A stretch of 64,000 bases of DNA from an uncultured Verrucomicrobiota bacterium (lineage in GTDB: Bacteria > Verrucomicrobiota > Verrucomicrobiia > Limisphaerales > UBA9464), in NCBI GenBank assembly GCA_903922605.1, contig CAIXUG010000052.1:1-64000 (forward strand), given 5' to 3'. Every line of letters starts with the position of its first letter. Positions within the stretch are counted from its first letter, which is position 1. The translations under genes and the position numbers were made by a program. Positions 53,684 to 61,922 of the stretch are shown piece by piece. The notes beneath the pieces were generated by a model. That model was not told where the DNA came from and ran no database searches. It was given only the letters and a program-made list of their open reading frames with translations.

Positions 53684-54193
53684 TCAGCGAATCTCGTCGT
53701 AAAGGGGACGCAGCCGGCTGCGGAGTTTGTCTAAGCCGTAGCGGTAGCGGCTGGCGGCGGTGTTCAGCGGAATTTCCAGCGCCTCGGAAATCGCCTCGAA
53801 GGTAAGCTCTTCCCACAGCTTGAGGTGGACGACGGCGCGCTGGTCGGGCGGCAGTTCGCCGAGCGCTTCGGCCAGCTGGTGGCGGAAGCCGGCCGCATCG
53901 GGATCGGTCGCCGTGGCGAAGAATCGCGGCGGCTCCCCGGCCAGTGCACCATGGGCCCGGTCCCGGGCGGATCGCCGGCGCATGAGGTCGATGGCGAGGT
54001 TGTGGGCGAGCCGGATCAGAAAGCCGCGTTCGTCGCGGGCGCCCCGGATCAGCTCGGGCCGGTTGGCCAGCTTGGTGAAGATTTCCTGGAGCGCGTCCCG
54101 GGTGTCGGCCTCATCCCGCGTGAGGTTCAGCAGGAAGGCGAACAACGCATCGGCGTGGTCATCGTAGAGGCGTTCCAGTTCGCGGGGCGGCAT
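53684..54193 (-). CDS. ECF-type RNA polymerase sigma factor
   Basis: A 169-residue sigma-70 family ECF factor. Region 2 is LERLYDDHADALFAFLLNLTRDEADTRDALQEIFTKLAN and continues to FLIRLAHNLAIDLMRRR; region 4 is LPPDQRAVVHLKLWEELTFEAISEALEIPLNTAASRYRYGLDKLR. It directs RNA polymerase to a small set of promoters, presumably including this module's own. The gene heads a three-gene minus-strand group with the small membrane protein and the 650-residue membrane protein. The complete IS element lies 43 bases upstream of its start, so its native promoter could be disrupted. Confidence 0.9.
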   Translation of the reverse strand: MPPRELERLYDDHADALFAFLLNLTRDEADTRDALQEIFTKLANRPELIRGARDERGFLIRLAHNLAIDLMRRRSARDRAHGALAGEPPRFFATATDPDAAGFRHQLAEALGELPPDQRAVVHLKLWEELTFEAISEALEIPLNTAASRYRYGLDKLRSRLRPLYDEIR

Positions 54194-54232
54194 GGTGGCT
54201 GAGGACAGGACGCGCGCCGCCGGACAATTTGT

Positions 54233-54691
54233 CTAGAGCGTGTTAACACTAATTCGAAGAGCTTCGACAATGAGTGCGAAGACTAGGAATCCGGCGTAGA
54301 GCACATCCAGTTTGTCGTAACGGGTAAAAACCCGGCGGTAGGCCTTGAGCCGGCGGAACAGCCGTTCGATCTCGTTGCGCCGGCCATAACGCTCCCGGTC
54401 GTAGTCCCAGGGCTTGAGCCGGTTCGGGTTGGGTGGCACGACGGGGACATATCCCAGGGCCTCGGCCAGTTGGCGGGTTTCATCCCCTTCGTAGGCCCGG
54501 TCCATGACCAGATGACAGCCGGTGGGGGCCGGTCCGCCGGCCCGCAGGAGTTCCCTGCCCTGAGGGGCATCCCCGGCCTGGCCTGGGGAGAGCTTGATCA
54601 TCAGGGCGCACCGAGCATCCGCGGCAACCAGATGAATCTTGGTGGTGCAGCCTCCGCGGGAGCGGCCGAGGGCTTGCGGGCCGGCTTTTTT
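54233..54691 (-). CDS. IS5-family transposase, OrfB (C-terminal frame, reached by -1 frameshift)
   Basis: The C-terminal part of the transposase (KKAGPQALGRSRGGCTTKIHL and onward) carries the second aspartate, in HLVMDRAYEGDE, and the glutamate, in RRNEIERLFRRLK, completing the DDE triad. The frame is the -1 frame relative to OrfA. The last sense codon is inside the terminal repeat, and the stop TAG at 54233-54235 is formed by the duplicated target TA plus one flanking base, so termination depends on the insertion site. The element appears intact. Confidence 0.82.
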   Translation of the reverse strand, partial: KKAGPQALGRSRGGCTTKIHLVAADARCALMIKLSPGQAGDAPQGRELLRAGGPAPTGCHLVMDRAYEGDETRQLAEALGYVPVVPPNPNRLKPWDYDRERYGRRNEIERLFRRLKAYRRVFTRYDKLDVLYAGFLVFALIVEALRISVNTL

Positions 54692-55062
54692 AGGGCGCCG
54701 GTGCCATCGGGATGGACTTTGACCACCGTGCTGTCCAGGCACACCTGTTCGAGTCGCAACGAGAGGATCTGCTCCTGTTGCAGCCGCGCGAAGACCCGGT
54801 CCAACACCCCGGCTTTGCTCCAGCGGTTCATCCGCGTGTAGATCGTGTGCCAGTTGCCAAAGTACGGCGGCAGGCCCCGCCATTTGCAGCCGTTCTCCAA
54901 CACGTACAGCAGCGCGTTGAGCAACCGCAGGTTGCTCAGGCTCACATTGCCCCGCTGGCGGGGCAGGCAGTCCGCGATCCGTTGATACTGCGCCTCGGTG
55001 AGTTCCATTCCCCAGAGCCTGCCATCCCTCACCTTCTTTGGTCAATTAGTGTTAACACGCCC
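54236..55062 (-). mobile_element. Complete IS5-family (IS427-group) insertion sequence, 827 bp
   Basis: The terminal inverted repeats are GAGCGTGTTAACACTAATT at 54236-54254 and, inverted, GGGCGTGTTAACACTAATT at 55044-55062 (18 of 19 equal). Both ends are flanked by TA (54234-54235 and 55063-55064) within CTAG, the target of this group. The element encodes two overlapping frames joined by a -1 frameshift. It has inserted between the ECF sigma factor gene and an NHL-repeat gene. Confidence 0.92.
54601..55008 (-). CDS. IS5-family transposase, OrfA (N-terminal frame)
   Basis: A 135-residue product starting at MELTEAQYQRIADCLP, the DUF4096 N-terminal domain of IS5/IS427 transposases (GCKWRGLPPYFGNWHTIYTRMNRW). 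It carries the first catalytic aspartate, in CLDSTVVK. At 54686-54691 the minus strand reads CTAAAAAAGCC, a slippery A6G run; a -1 shift there moves translation into the OrfB frame and yields the full-length enzyme. Without the shift OrfA ends at 54601. OrfA alone may act as a regulator, as in related elements. Confidence 0.85.
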   Translation of the reverse strand: MELTEAQYQRIADCLPRQRGNVSLSNLRLLNALLYVLENGCKWRGLPPYFGNWHTIYTRMNRWSKAGVLDRVFARLQQEQILSLRLEQVCLDSTVVKVHPDGTGALKKPARKPSAAPAEAAPPRFIWLPRMLGAP

Positions 55063-55119
55063 TAGGGCGGTTGCAGAAATGTCCCTGCATACAGATGAGA
55101 TGGACGGGCGCGATGTTCG

Positions 55120-56196
55120 TCACGGTCGCAGATGTAGAATGCGGTGATTCTCGCTGTCCGAGATGAAGAGTGAACCGTCGGCATCGGCAAACACGCCGTG
55201 GGGCCGATTGAGCTGGGTCTTGAGGGGATCGGTGGCGAAGGCAGAGCCTTTTTCTCCGGTCCCGGCGACCCGGCCGATCATCCCATTCCCGGGAGTGTAC
55301 CGGAGAATGGCATTGTTTTCGGTGTCGGCGAGATAGACGGAGCCATCCATGGCGATGGAGATCCCTTTGGGCCCGGAAAGGACGGCCTCAAGGGCGGGTA
55401 CGGGGTTCTGATTGAAGCCCGATTTGCCCGTCCCGGCGAGGTGTCGGATGAGGCCCGCTTCCGGATCGAAGCGCAGGACCTGATTGCCTTCCCGGGTCAC
55501 GAGCCACAGCCGGCCTTGCGGGTCGAAGTCGAGGGAGCGTGGGTCGCGCAGCGGGGTGCCGTGGAGGGCCGCGCCATCGGGCGTTGGCCCTGGTTGTCCC
55601 GTGCCGGCCCAGGTCGTGATAAGACCTGTTTTGGCATCGATCCGGCGCAAGACGTTATTGCCGATGTCCGCGACGAAAAGATCGCCCGAGGGCGCGAATT
55701 GCAGGCTGATCGGTTCGCGAAACGTCGCCTGGGTCGCGGGGCCGCCATCACCGGCATAGCCGGCGGTGCCCGTGCCGGCGACCGTGACGATCGTTTTCTT
55801 CCGCGGGTCGTACCGGCGAATCGCATGATTGCCCGTATCGGCGATCGCGAGCCGGCCCTCCCGATCGAAGCGAAGTTCGTGCGGGTTGCGCAGACTGGCG
55901 GCTTTCGCGGGACCCCCATCGCCCGAGTATCCGGGGGTGCCGTTGCCCACCACCGTATCGATCGTGCCATCGGGCGCGATCCGTCGCACCACGTTGGCAT
56001 CATAGTCCGCAAACCAGATGGCCTGGTCGGGGCCCCGGACGAGGCCGAAGGGGCTTTTGAGCGCGGCCTTCAGGGCGGGGCCGGCATCGCCGTCGTTGCC
56101 GGCAACGCCGGTTCCTGCAAAAGGAGCAAGACTTGCGGCGCTGACGGGGCCGGCTGCGAGGAGGAAGGCGAGAGACGGGGCGAGGAGGTGGTTCAT
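55120..56196 (-). CDS. Secreted NHL-repeat beta-propeller protein
   Basis: A 358-residue exported protein (signal peptide about residues 1-20, PVSAA). It consists almost entirely of NHL repeats: recurring GTGxxGxxGDGGPAxxAxxxxP and LxxAPxGDLFVADxGNNVLRRI patterns, six or so blades, closing with SLFISDSENHRILHLRP. NHL propellers bind proteins, nucleic acids or ligands. No catalytic motif is seen. The gene is monocistronic, 57 bases from the IS element. Confidence 0.85.
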   Translation of the reverse strand: MNHLLAPSLAFLLAAGPVSAASLAPFAGTGVAGNDGDAGPALKAALKSPFGLVRGPDQAIWFADYDANVVRRIAPDGTIDTVVGNGTPGYSGDGGPAKAASLRNPHELRFDREGRLAIADTGNHAIRRYDPRKKTIVTVAGTGTAGYAGDGGPATQATFREPISLQFAPSGDLFVADIGNNVLRRIDAKTGLITTWAGTGQPGPTPDGAALHGTPLRDPRSLDFDPQGRLWLVTREGNQVLRFDPEAGLIRHLAGTGKSGFNQNPVPALEAVLSGPKGISIAMDGSVYLADTENNAILRYTPGNGMIGRVAGTGEKGSAFATDPLKTQLNRPHGVFADADGSLFISDSENHRILHLRP

Positions 56197-56300
56197 GTCT
56201 TTGTGAGCGTTTGATGATACGTGGGCGGATCAAAGGGGGCGAACTCCCGTTTCGCCGGTCATTTGCTAGGGTCCCGCCACGCGCTCGGCTGAAAGCGGAA

Positions 56301-56327
56301 CCGGCCGCAGCGGTGAGCTGCGGCCGG
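56301..56327 (-). terminator. Possible terminator hairpin of the Spy-like gene
   Basis: A perfect 10-bp stem CCGGCCGCAG / CTGCGGCCGG (56301-56310 and 56318-56327) lies 28 bases past the stop. The following T-run on the minus strand is weak (TTCCGCTTTC), so it may stall or stabilise RNA instead of ending it. Confidence 0.5.
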
Positions 56328-56355
56328 TCGAAAACGGACCAGTCTGCCGGCGACC

Positions 56356-56805
56356 TTACTTGGTCTCGGCGGGAGCCGGACGGCGACCACCGCCGCCACC
56401 CATGCGGCCACCCATGCCGGCCGGCATGTTCTTGAAGGCCTCGATCTGCTCGCTGGTGAACTTGCTGCGCACCTTGGCAAAGGCCTTGGCGCGGGCGACG
56501 TACAGGTCGGCGTCAACCTTGGCCACGGCGGCCGCCTTCTCGCGGATCTGCGCCTCGTCCACCTTTTCAGCATAGACGGCCGCACCCAGCTCCTTGCGGG
56601 CTTCGGTCAGCTTGGTGTTCAGATCCTTGGTTTCCTCGTTGACCTGCGTGAGTGCCTCCCGCTGTTCGGGGGTCATGTTCTGGAAGGCCGCGCCAGCGCC
56701 GGCGCGCCGACCGCCATTGGCGGCGGCGTCCTGCGCGGAGACCGAGGCGATTCCCAGCAGGAGGGAGGCTGCCAGGAGGGAGATTATTGTATTTGTGCTC
56801 TTCAT
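56356..56805 (-). CDS. Spy/CpxP-like periplasmic LTXXQ protein
   Basis: A 149-residue exported protein. The signal peptide ends at SVSAQ (about residue 25). The mature part is a charged helical bundle with the MTPEQREAL motif, as in Spy/CpxP proteins, which bind unfolded envelope proteins. The C-terminal tail is glycine-rich (GGRMGGGGGRRPAP). Spy-like proteins are chaperones or stress sensors in the periplasm. The gene is monocistronic; the gap to the LysE gene (56806-56995) shows nothing else. Confidence 0.78.
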   Translation of the reverse strand: MKSTNTIISLLAASLLLGIASVSAQDAAANGGRRAGAGAAFQNMTPEQREALTQVNEETKDLNTKLTEARKELGAAVYAEKVDEAQIREKAAAVAKVDADLYVARAKAFAKVRSKFTSEQIEAFKNMPAGMGGRMGGGGGRRPAPAETK

Positions 56806-56995
56806 AACTTTTAACGGATGACTGTTGACCGGTCAGACGACCGCCATAGGACCGATCGGTCCGGCGGGCAGGGGTTGACCACTCAAAAAGACGTGGGCCG
56901 GGTGCTTTGGTTACGAGCAGGAGCCAAACGGGACGCTGTGCAGGCCTGAAAAACCGTTGGAACACTTTGGAACCGAAGGGGAAGCCGCGTTGGAC

Positions 56996-57724
56996 TCAGC
57001 GCCGCGCCAGGAGGTGAATGAGCCGGCTGGCGATGAGCACGGCCGTCACCAGCAGCACGATTCCGCTGAACTGCGAGATGCGCCGCAGCACCTTCCCGGA
57101 GAAGCGCCCATGGCCGCGGGACACCCCCCAGCTCAGGCCGGCAAACCAGATCCATCCGCTGCTGGCGACCCCGGCGCAGAATGTACCCTTGCTGGCCCAG
57201 GTGTTGGTCAGCGCCCCATGCGACAGCAGCGAGGCGGTGATGCCGAGCCAGAGCAGCAGGACGCCGGGATTGGCCAGCACCCGCACAAAACCGATCCAGA
57301 AGGCGGCATGCGGATGCAGGCGCGATTCGACCACCTTCAGGCTGCGCTCCTCGCCCGGTACCTGGCCGGCGAAGAGGTATTTCAGGCCGAGCCACAGCAC
57401 GAGGATGAAGCTGGCCAGCTGCATCGTCGCCTGCACCGTATGGGAGTCAAAGACCGAGCTGAACCCGGCAAAGGCGACGGAGCAGTAGATCGTCTCCATG
57501 ACGACGGCCCCGGCAGCGATGAGGAAGGCCCGTAGGAAACCGCAACGGGCACTCTCGTTGACAATGGTGACGTTGATCGGGCCGCCGAGCGCGGAAGTGA
57601 TAAAACCGGCCGCCAGCCCGAGCGCCCCACTGAGAGCAAGATCCCCCCAGTCGATGTTGGCGGGCGGCAAGGAGTTCAACGCAAGCACAGGAAGCGAGGT
57701 TGGGGCACGCAAGGAGGCCATCAC
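56996..57724 (-). CDS. LysE/RhtB-family translocator-like membrane protein
   Basis: A 242-residue integral membrane protein with six hydrophobic segments and the family pattern GFITSALGGPINVTIVNESARCGFLRAF, then METIYCSVAFAG and WIGFVRVLANPGVLLLWLG. LysE-type proteins export amino acids or other small solutes from the cytoplasm. The substrate is not evident. Its start overlaps the end of pssA by four bases, so it belongs to the phospholipid operon. Confidence 0.78.
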   Translation of the reverse strand: MMASLRAPTSLPVLALNSLPPANIDWGDLALSGALGLAAGFITSALGGPINVTIVNESARCGFLRAFLIAAGAVVMETIYCSVAFAGFSSVFDSHTVQATMQLASFILVLWLGLKYLFAGQVPGEERSLKVVESRLHPHAAFWIGFVRVLANPGVLLLWLGITASLLSHGALTNTWASKGTFCAGVASSGWIWFAGLSWGVSRGHGRFSGKVLRRISQFSGIVLLVTAVLIASRLIHLLARR

Positions 57725-58593
57725 CCCTTGGAACCGGGCGTGACTTCCTCGTCGGGTTCGTCGGGCTCGTCATCCACCTCGATCTCGCGCTGCATCCGGC
57801 GCGAGATGCTGGGCCGGATGAAGCCGTAGAGCAGGTACGACGTGATCAGCAGCGGGGCCGCATAGGGCAGCACCTGCTGCCAGAGCATGAAGAGAAAGGC
57901 GACCGCCACCACAATGATGAGGGTCTTCACAAACGGCCGCTGCATGCGCCAGTCGAGCTTTTTGAACGTGGGATACTTCACCTCGCTGACCATCATGGCT
58001 GAGAGCAGCACGAGGATGACCGGTAACGCATAGCGCCAGTTGCCGACGCGGAGATTCTGGTCGTCCATTTGCAGCAGGAGCAGGGTCAGCGACGCCACCA
58101 TGCCGGCGGCGGCCGGGATGGGGAAACCAAGGAAGTACTTGCCGCCGCCGCCGCCGCTCATGGCGGCGAGACAGTTGAAACGCGCGAGTCGGAAGGCCCC
58201 GCAGATCACATAGAGCGAGGCGATAAACCACCCAATCTCAGGATGATTGACGAACACCGGCTTCAGCACGATCCGGTGTACGAGGAAGGCCGGCGCCACG
58301 CCGAAGCTCACGATGTCCGCCAGCGAGTCGAATTCGCGGCCGAACGGCGATTCAAAGCCGCCCATGCGCGCCACCCGGCCATCCAGGAGGTCGAGGATGC
58401 AGGCGATCAGGATGTAGCCGAGCGCGTGCCGGATGACGGTGTTGAAGTTGTCCGCCGCCGGGTCCGCCTCGACGATGCGCGTGAGGGCCAGGAAGCCGCA
58501 GAACAGGTTGCCCGCCGTGAACAGGTTCGGCAGCAGGTAGATCTTCAGCTTCTCGTCGCTGTTGGCCGGCTGGATCTGGGGGGCGGGTTCCAT
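57721..58593 (-). CDS. pssA: CDP-diacylglycerol-serine O-phosphatidyltransferase
   Basis: A 290-residue membrane enzyme that condenses CDP-diacylglycerol with serine to give phosphatidylserine. The CDP-alcohol phosphatidyltransferase signature is complete: DLLDGRVARMGGFESPFGREFDSLAD, followed by IVSFGVAPAFL. About eight hydrophobic segments follow. It sits three bases downstream of psd on the same strand, so the two steps to phosphatidylethanolamine are encoded together. The C-terminal tail is acidic (DEPDEPDEE). Confidence 0.93.
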   Translation of the reverse strand: MEPAPQIQPANSDEKLKIYLLPNLFTAGNLFCGFLALTRIVEADPAADNFNTVIRHALGYILIACILDLLDGRVARMGGFESPFGREFDSLADIVSFGVAPAFLVHRIVLKPVFVNHPEIGWFIASLYVICGAFRLARFNCLAAMSGGGGGKYFLGFPIPAAAGMVASLTLLLLQMDDQNLRVGNWRYALPVILVLLSAMMVSEVKYPTFKKLDWRMQRPFVKTLIIVVAVAFLFMLWQQVLPYAAPLLITSYLLYGFIRPSISRRMQREIEVDDEPDEPDEEVTPGSKG

Positions 58594-58596
58594 GGT

Positions 58597-59271
58597 TCAG
58601 AGCTTGGCGACGACGCTTTCGCCGCCCACGACACGGTCTCCGAGCTTCACGACCACCTCCGCGTTCAAAGGCAGGTACAGATTCACCCGTGAGCCGAACT
58701 GGATCAGCGAGATGCGTCCGCCCTTGGTGAGCACATCGCCCGTCTGCACCCACGGGATGATGCGGCGGGCGATCAATCCCGTGATGAGGCGAACCCCGAT
58801 TTTCACGCCGGCGGGGGCGGTGGAATCGAAACCGATCAGCACGTTCTCGTTGTGCGCGGCGGACTCGGTCTTCAGCGCGTTCAGAAAAAGACCGGGCGTG
58901 TGGCGCAGGTAGGTCACCTTGCCGGCGACCGGGGACTGCTGCACGTGCATGTCGAAGACCGAGAGAAAGATCGAGACGCGCCGGCAGCGGCCGCCCATCA
59001 CGTTCGGCTCGTCGGTCTCGTCGATCACGTCCACCTTGCCGTGGCCGGGGGCGACCACGAGCCGCGGATCTTCGGGCACGCTGGGGTCCGGGTCGCGGAA
59101 GAACCACAGCGCGAACAGGGAAAAGAGCAGCCCCAGCGCGCAGAACAGGGAGGCCAGCAAAAAACTCTTCGGCCAGAGAAATGCCGTCACTCCGGCGCAC
59201 ACGACCACCACGATCAGCGTTTTGCCGAGCATGGCCGCGGCGGCATCCAACGCTTTGCCTTTATGCTTCAC
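58597..59271 (-). CDS. psd: Phosphatidylserine decarboxylase, short (type II) form
   Basis: A 224-residue precursor that self-cleaves at Gly193-Ser194 (QFGSRVNLYLP) to create the pyruvoyl cofactor, then decarboxylates phosphatidylserine to phosphatidylethanolamine. A membrane anchor of two helices occupies residues 15-60, followed by FFRDPDP, VVAPGHGKVDVID and VSIFLSVFDMHVQQSPVAGKV, all typical of the short archaeal/bacterial form. It is the first gene of a psd-pssA-lysE operon. The upstream gap to the next gene is 79 bases. Confidence 0.94.
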   Translation of the reverse strand: MKHKGKALDAAAAMLGKTLIVVVVCAGVTAFLWPKSFLLASLFCALGLLFSLFALWFFRDPDPSVPEDPRLVVAPGHGKVDVIDETDEPNVMGGRCRRVSIFLSVFDMHVQQSPVAGKVTYLRHTPGLFLNALKTESAAHNENVLIGFDSTAPAGVKIGVRLITGLIARRIIPWVQTGDVLTKGGRISLIQFGSRVNLYLPLNAEVVVKLGDRVVGGESVVAKL

Positions 59272-59350
59272 GGGCGAAACGTAACCGCACGTTGCGCGAC
59301 AGGGGAAGCGCGGGTTGCAGCCGGTTTTTTCCTACCTCAACCGGCGGAAA

Positions 59351-59857
59351 TCACGTCAGTTGTGCGATCTGGCTCCAGAGGGGCTTCAGGTCGTCATCCG
59401 CCAGGGCCATTTTCCGCAGGTCCTTGGGATTTCCGAGACCACGGGCCTTGCGATACCACTGCCAGGCTTCGGCCAGCCGCTCCTTCTGGGCGCAATAGCA
59501 GGCGAGATTGTACGGGATGGTCACCTCCTTGGGGAACTTCTCCGAGGCTGGCAGGAGCAGCGCAAAGGCGTCGTCCAAGCCGCCGCCGGTCTTCCGCCGG
59601 GCGGCAAAGGCCCGCTGAATCCAGCCGCCCACATCCTCCGGGTGGAGCTGTACGCTGCTCTCCGCGACCGCATACGCCGCGTCCCAGGCGGTGTTCTCGG
59701 CGTGGATGGCAAACTGCACGTCCAGGGCCAGGCGGTGGTTCTGCAGCTCGGGCGGCAGCCGGTCCAGTTCCGCCTGCGCCTCGGCCGTCATGCCCAGCCC
59801 CAACCAGCCCGACGCGGCGTTCAGCGTATGATGGTGTGGTGGGGGCAGCGGTGCCAT
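59351..59857 (-). CDS. Small TPR-like protein of unknown function
   Basis: A 168-residue helical protein with two or three degenerate TPR motifs (NAASGWLGLGMTAEAQAEL near the start; PYNLACYCAQKERLAEAWQWYRKAR near the end). The start is placed at the ATG 59857, four bases after the stop of the upstream cytochrome gene; the frame extends six more codons into that gene. No signal peptide. It is likely co-transcribed with the cytochrome gene. Similar proteins are found as hypothetical products in PVC bacteria, and no function can be given. Confidence 0.7.
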   Translation of the reverse strand: MAPLPPPHHHTLNAASGWLGLGMTAEAQAELDRLPPELQNHRLALDVQFAIHAENTAWDAAYAVAESSVQLHPEDVGGWIQRAFAARRKTGGGLDDAFALLLPASEKFPKEVTIPYNLACYCAQKERLAEAWQWYRKARGLGNPKDLRKMALADDDLKPLWSQIAQLT

Positions 59858-59861
59858 GCGC

Positions 59862-61886
59862 TCAGTTGAGCACAAAGCTGCCGTCGGACACGAGCCGAAG
59901 CGAATCCGGGATGAGTTTTGGATCGAGCTTCACGATCACGCGATGCTTTCCGGCGGGCAGATCCACCGAGGATTCGCCCGTGCCGCCGATCCTTTTTCCG
60001 TCCACCCAGACCTCGCCATGGGTCGCGTCGAGCTTGAGCTTCACCGGCCCCGCCTGCGTGGTCTGCAACTCGGTGGCCAGGTAGATGGCTAGCGTGCCCA
60101 CCCAGAACTGCCGTTTGGCCGCCTCATCCATCACCGGGCGGGTGAGCTGGCCGCTGACAAGGGCATAGGTGGGACTCCACTGCTGGGCATCGAGCGGCGA
60201 CTCCCACATGGAGTTGCCCAGGCCGTTCTGCTGGTCGGTATGAGTTTCCACATAGATCCGCCACCTGCGGGCGACTCCGCCCTTGCTGGCGTCGAAGTCG
60301 CCCGGCTTGCCCAGTCGCGAGAGGAACGCAAAGAGGTCGAGCTGCTCCTGCTCGCCGACCGGGTCCAGCAGGCCGCCGGGCATGAGGGAAAGGGTGCCCT
60401 GTTCCCGCTTGGCCACGTCGGCCTTGGCAATCGCCTGCTCGGCTCCGGCGGCATTGCGCAGGACGATCTCCTGCGGGGTCTCGCGGGCGAGAGTGCCCGT
60501 GTATTCCGTCCCGTCCTTGGTGGTGACGATGAGCGAATGGTAGCCCTCCTTGATCTTCGCGTTGGGCAGCAGCACGGACTCCACGAGGTAGTCGATGGGC
60601 GCGCTGGCCCCGATGCTGGTCATGTCGGGACCGACCTTGCCGCCGGCCCCGCCGATGGCGTGGCAGCTTTGGCAGGCGAGGTCCGTGCGGCGGAAGATCA
60701 TCTCGCCGCGATGCGGGTCACCCTTGTCAGCGGCCTTGGCGGCCAGCTCCTTGATGAGCTGCCCTGTGAACGCCTGCGTGTCGGCGGCGAGCCCCGAGGC
60801 CTTGGCCAGCGCCAGCACCAGGTCCATGTCGTTGCGACCGCCCTCCCGGGCGACGCGCATGCCCGCCCGCGCGGCGGACTGCGGAATGCCGTTGGCCGGC
60901 AGCGCCTCGGCGATGGCCTTGCCGGCACCCTTCACCGGCAGGATGGAGCGCCAGAAATCTTGCGCCTGCGTCTCGTCTGCCAGGGACTTGGCCACGTCCA
61001 CGATGGCCGGCATCGCCTGGCCCAGATTCAGTGTGGCCAGAGCCGCGACAGCTTGCCGGCGGATCGCCGGCTCCTGGCCGGCGGCGCTCAATGTCGTGAG
61101 CGAGTCCAGGGCACCTTTGCCACCGATCGCGCGGAGTGTGTCGAAGGCGGCGGTGCGCACCGCAGGGTTCGAACCTGCACTCCCTGCGAGGGCAGCAAGT
61201 TTCGGGAAATAGGGGCCGAGCTCCTTCCACACAGCAGCGAGCCTCAGGGTTTCCACCCGGACCGCATCGGAAGGCGAATCAAGCAGCTTGCCAATTTCGA
61301 CGGTTGAACCGCCGGGCTTGAGCTTGCGGAGGCGGGTGGCGTCGGCGAGCGATTTGAGGGCGCGGGTGGCGGCCGTGTCATCGAAGCCGCCAGCCAGCAT
61401 CTGGTCCAGCAGCACGCGCAGCTCCTTTTCGGTGCCGGCGGAGCCGATCAGTTCGATCCACGGCCCCTGTCCGTCGCGGGTGAGCGGGTGCTGTGCAAGC
61501 AACTGGCCGAGCACCTGGCTGGCCTGTTCCGGCTTGATGGCGCGCAGGCCAAATTCGAGCTGCTTTTCGCGGCCTTCCGGCTTCCACGCACCGCTCTGGA
61601 GCGCGGCGATCCACGGTCCGGACAGGTCATTGATCGTGAGCCACAGCGCGTAGTCGAGGTTCGGGTCCATCGGCTGGTCGAGGACGCTGAGAGCCAGCTC
61701 GGCGGACTTCGCCGTGGGAATTTTCGCCAGCGCGCGCAGGGCTTCGAGCCGCACGCGCGGCGTGGGGTCATGAACGAGCTGACCGAGCGCGGTCAGCCGG
61801 CTTTCACGGGGCTCGGCGGCCAGGCATGTCACGGCGCAGGCGAGGGTGGTGAAGCCGAGGGCTGCCGAAACATGGAACTTTCGCAT
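59862..61886 (-). CDS. Secreted HEAT-repeat cytochrome c protein
   Basis: A 674-residue exported protein. The ATG at 61886 (MRKFHVSAALGF) gives a signal peptide ending near CLAAE. Residues 30-370 are HEAT-like helical repeats (PTPRVRLEALRALAKIP and similar). One haem-binding site CQSCH lies at residues 405-409, with the distal Met probably in MTSIGA or LMPGG. The C-terminal 130 residues form a beta-rich domain. This is the C-terminal half of the large PVC-type haem-binding proteins, which normally start with a dehydrogenase-like propeller; that part is absent here. Periplasmic electron transfer is inferred. Confidence 0.8.
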   Translation of the reverse strand: MRKFHVSAALGFTTLACAVTCLAAEPRESRLTALGQLVHDPTPRVRLEALRALAKIPTAKSAELALSVLDQPMDPNLDYALWLTINDLSGPWIAALQSGAWKPEGREKQLEFGLRAIKPEQASQVLGQLLAQHPLTRDGQGPWIELIGSAGTEKELRVLLDQMLAGGFDDTAATRALKSLADATRLRKLKPGGSTVEIGKLLDSPSDAVRVETLRLAAVWKELGPYFPKLAALAGSAGSNPAVRTAAFDTLRAIGGKGALDSLTTLSAAGQEPAIRRQAVAALATLNLGQAMPAIVDVAKSLADETQAQDFWRSILPVKGAGKAIAEALPANGIPQSAARAGMRVAREGGRNDMDLVLALAKASGLAADTQAFTGQLIKELAAKAADKGDPHRGEMIFRRTDLACQSCHAIGGAGGKVGPDMTSIGASAPIDYLVESVLLPNAKIKEGYHSLIVTTKDGTEYTGTLARETPQEIVLRNAAGAEQAIAKADVAKREQGTLSLMPGGLLDPVGEQEQLDLFAFLSRLGKPGDFDASKGGVARRWRIYVETHTDQQNGLGNSMWESPLDAQQWSPTYALVSGQLTRPVMDEAAKRQFWVGTLAIYLATELQTTQAGPVKLKLDATHGEVWVDGKRIGGTGESSVDLPAGKHRVIVKLDPKLIPDSLRLVSDGSFVLN

Positions 61887-61922
61887 GGTAGGTTTCAAAG
61901 GCGTGGGAAAAAATGGGGTTGG

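Noticed and set aside
61150-61190. tRNA-like T-arm (GGGTTCGAACC)
   Set aside because: It lies inside the HEAT/cytochrome gene, encoding part of SAGSNPAVR, and there is no acceptor, D or anticodon arm around it.
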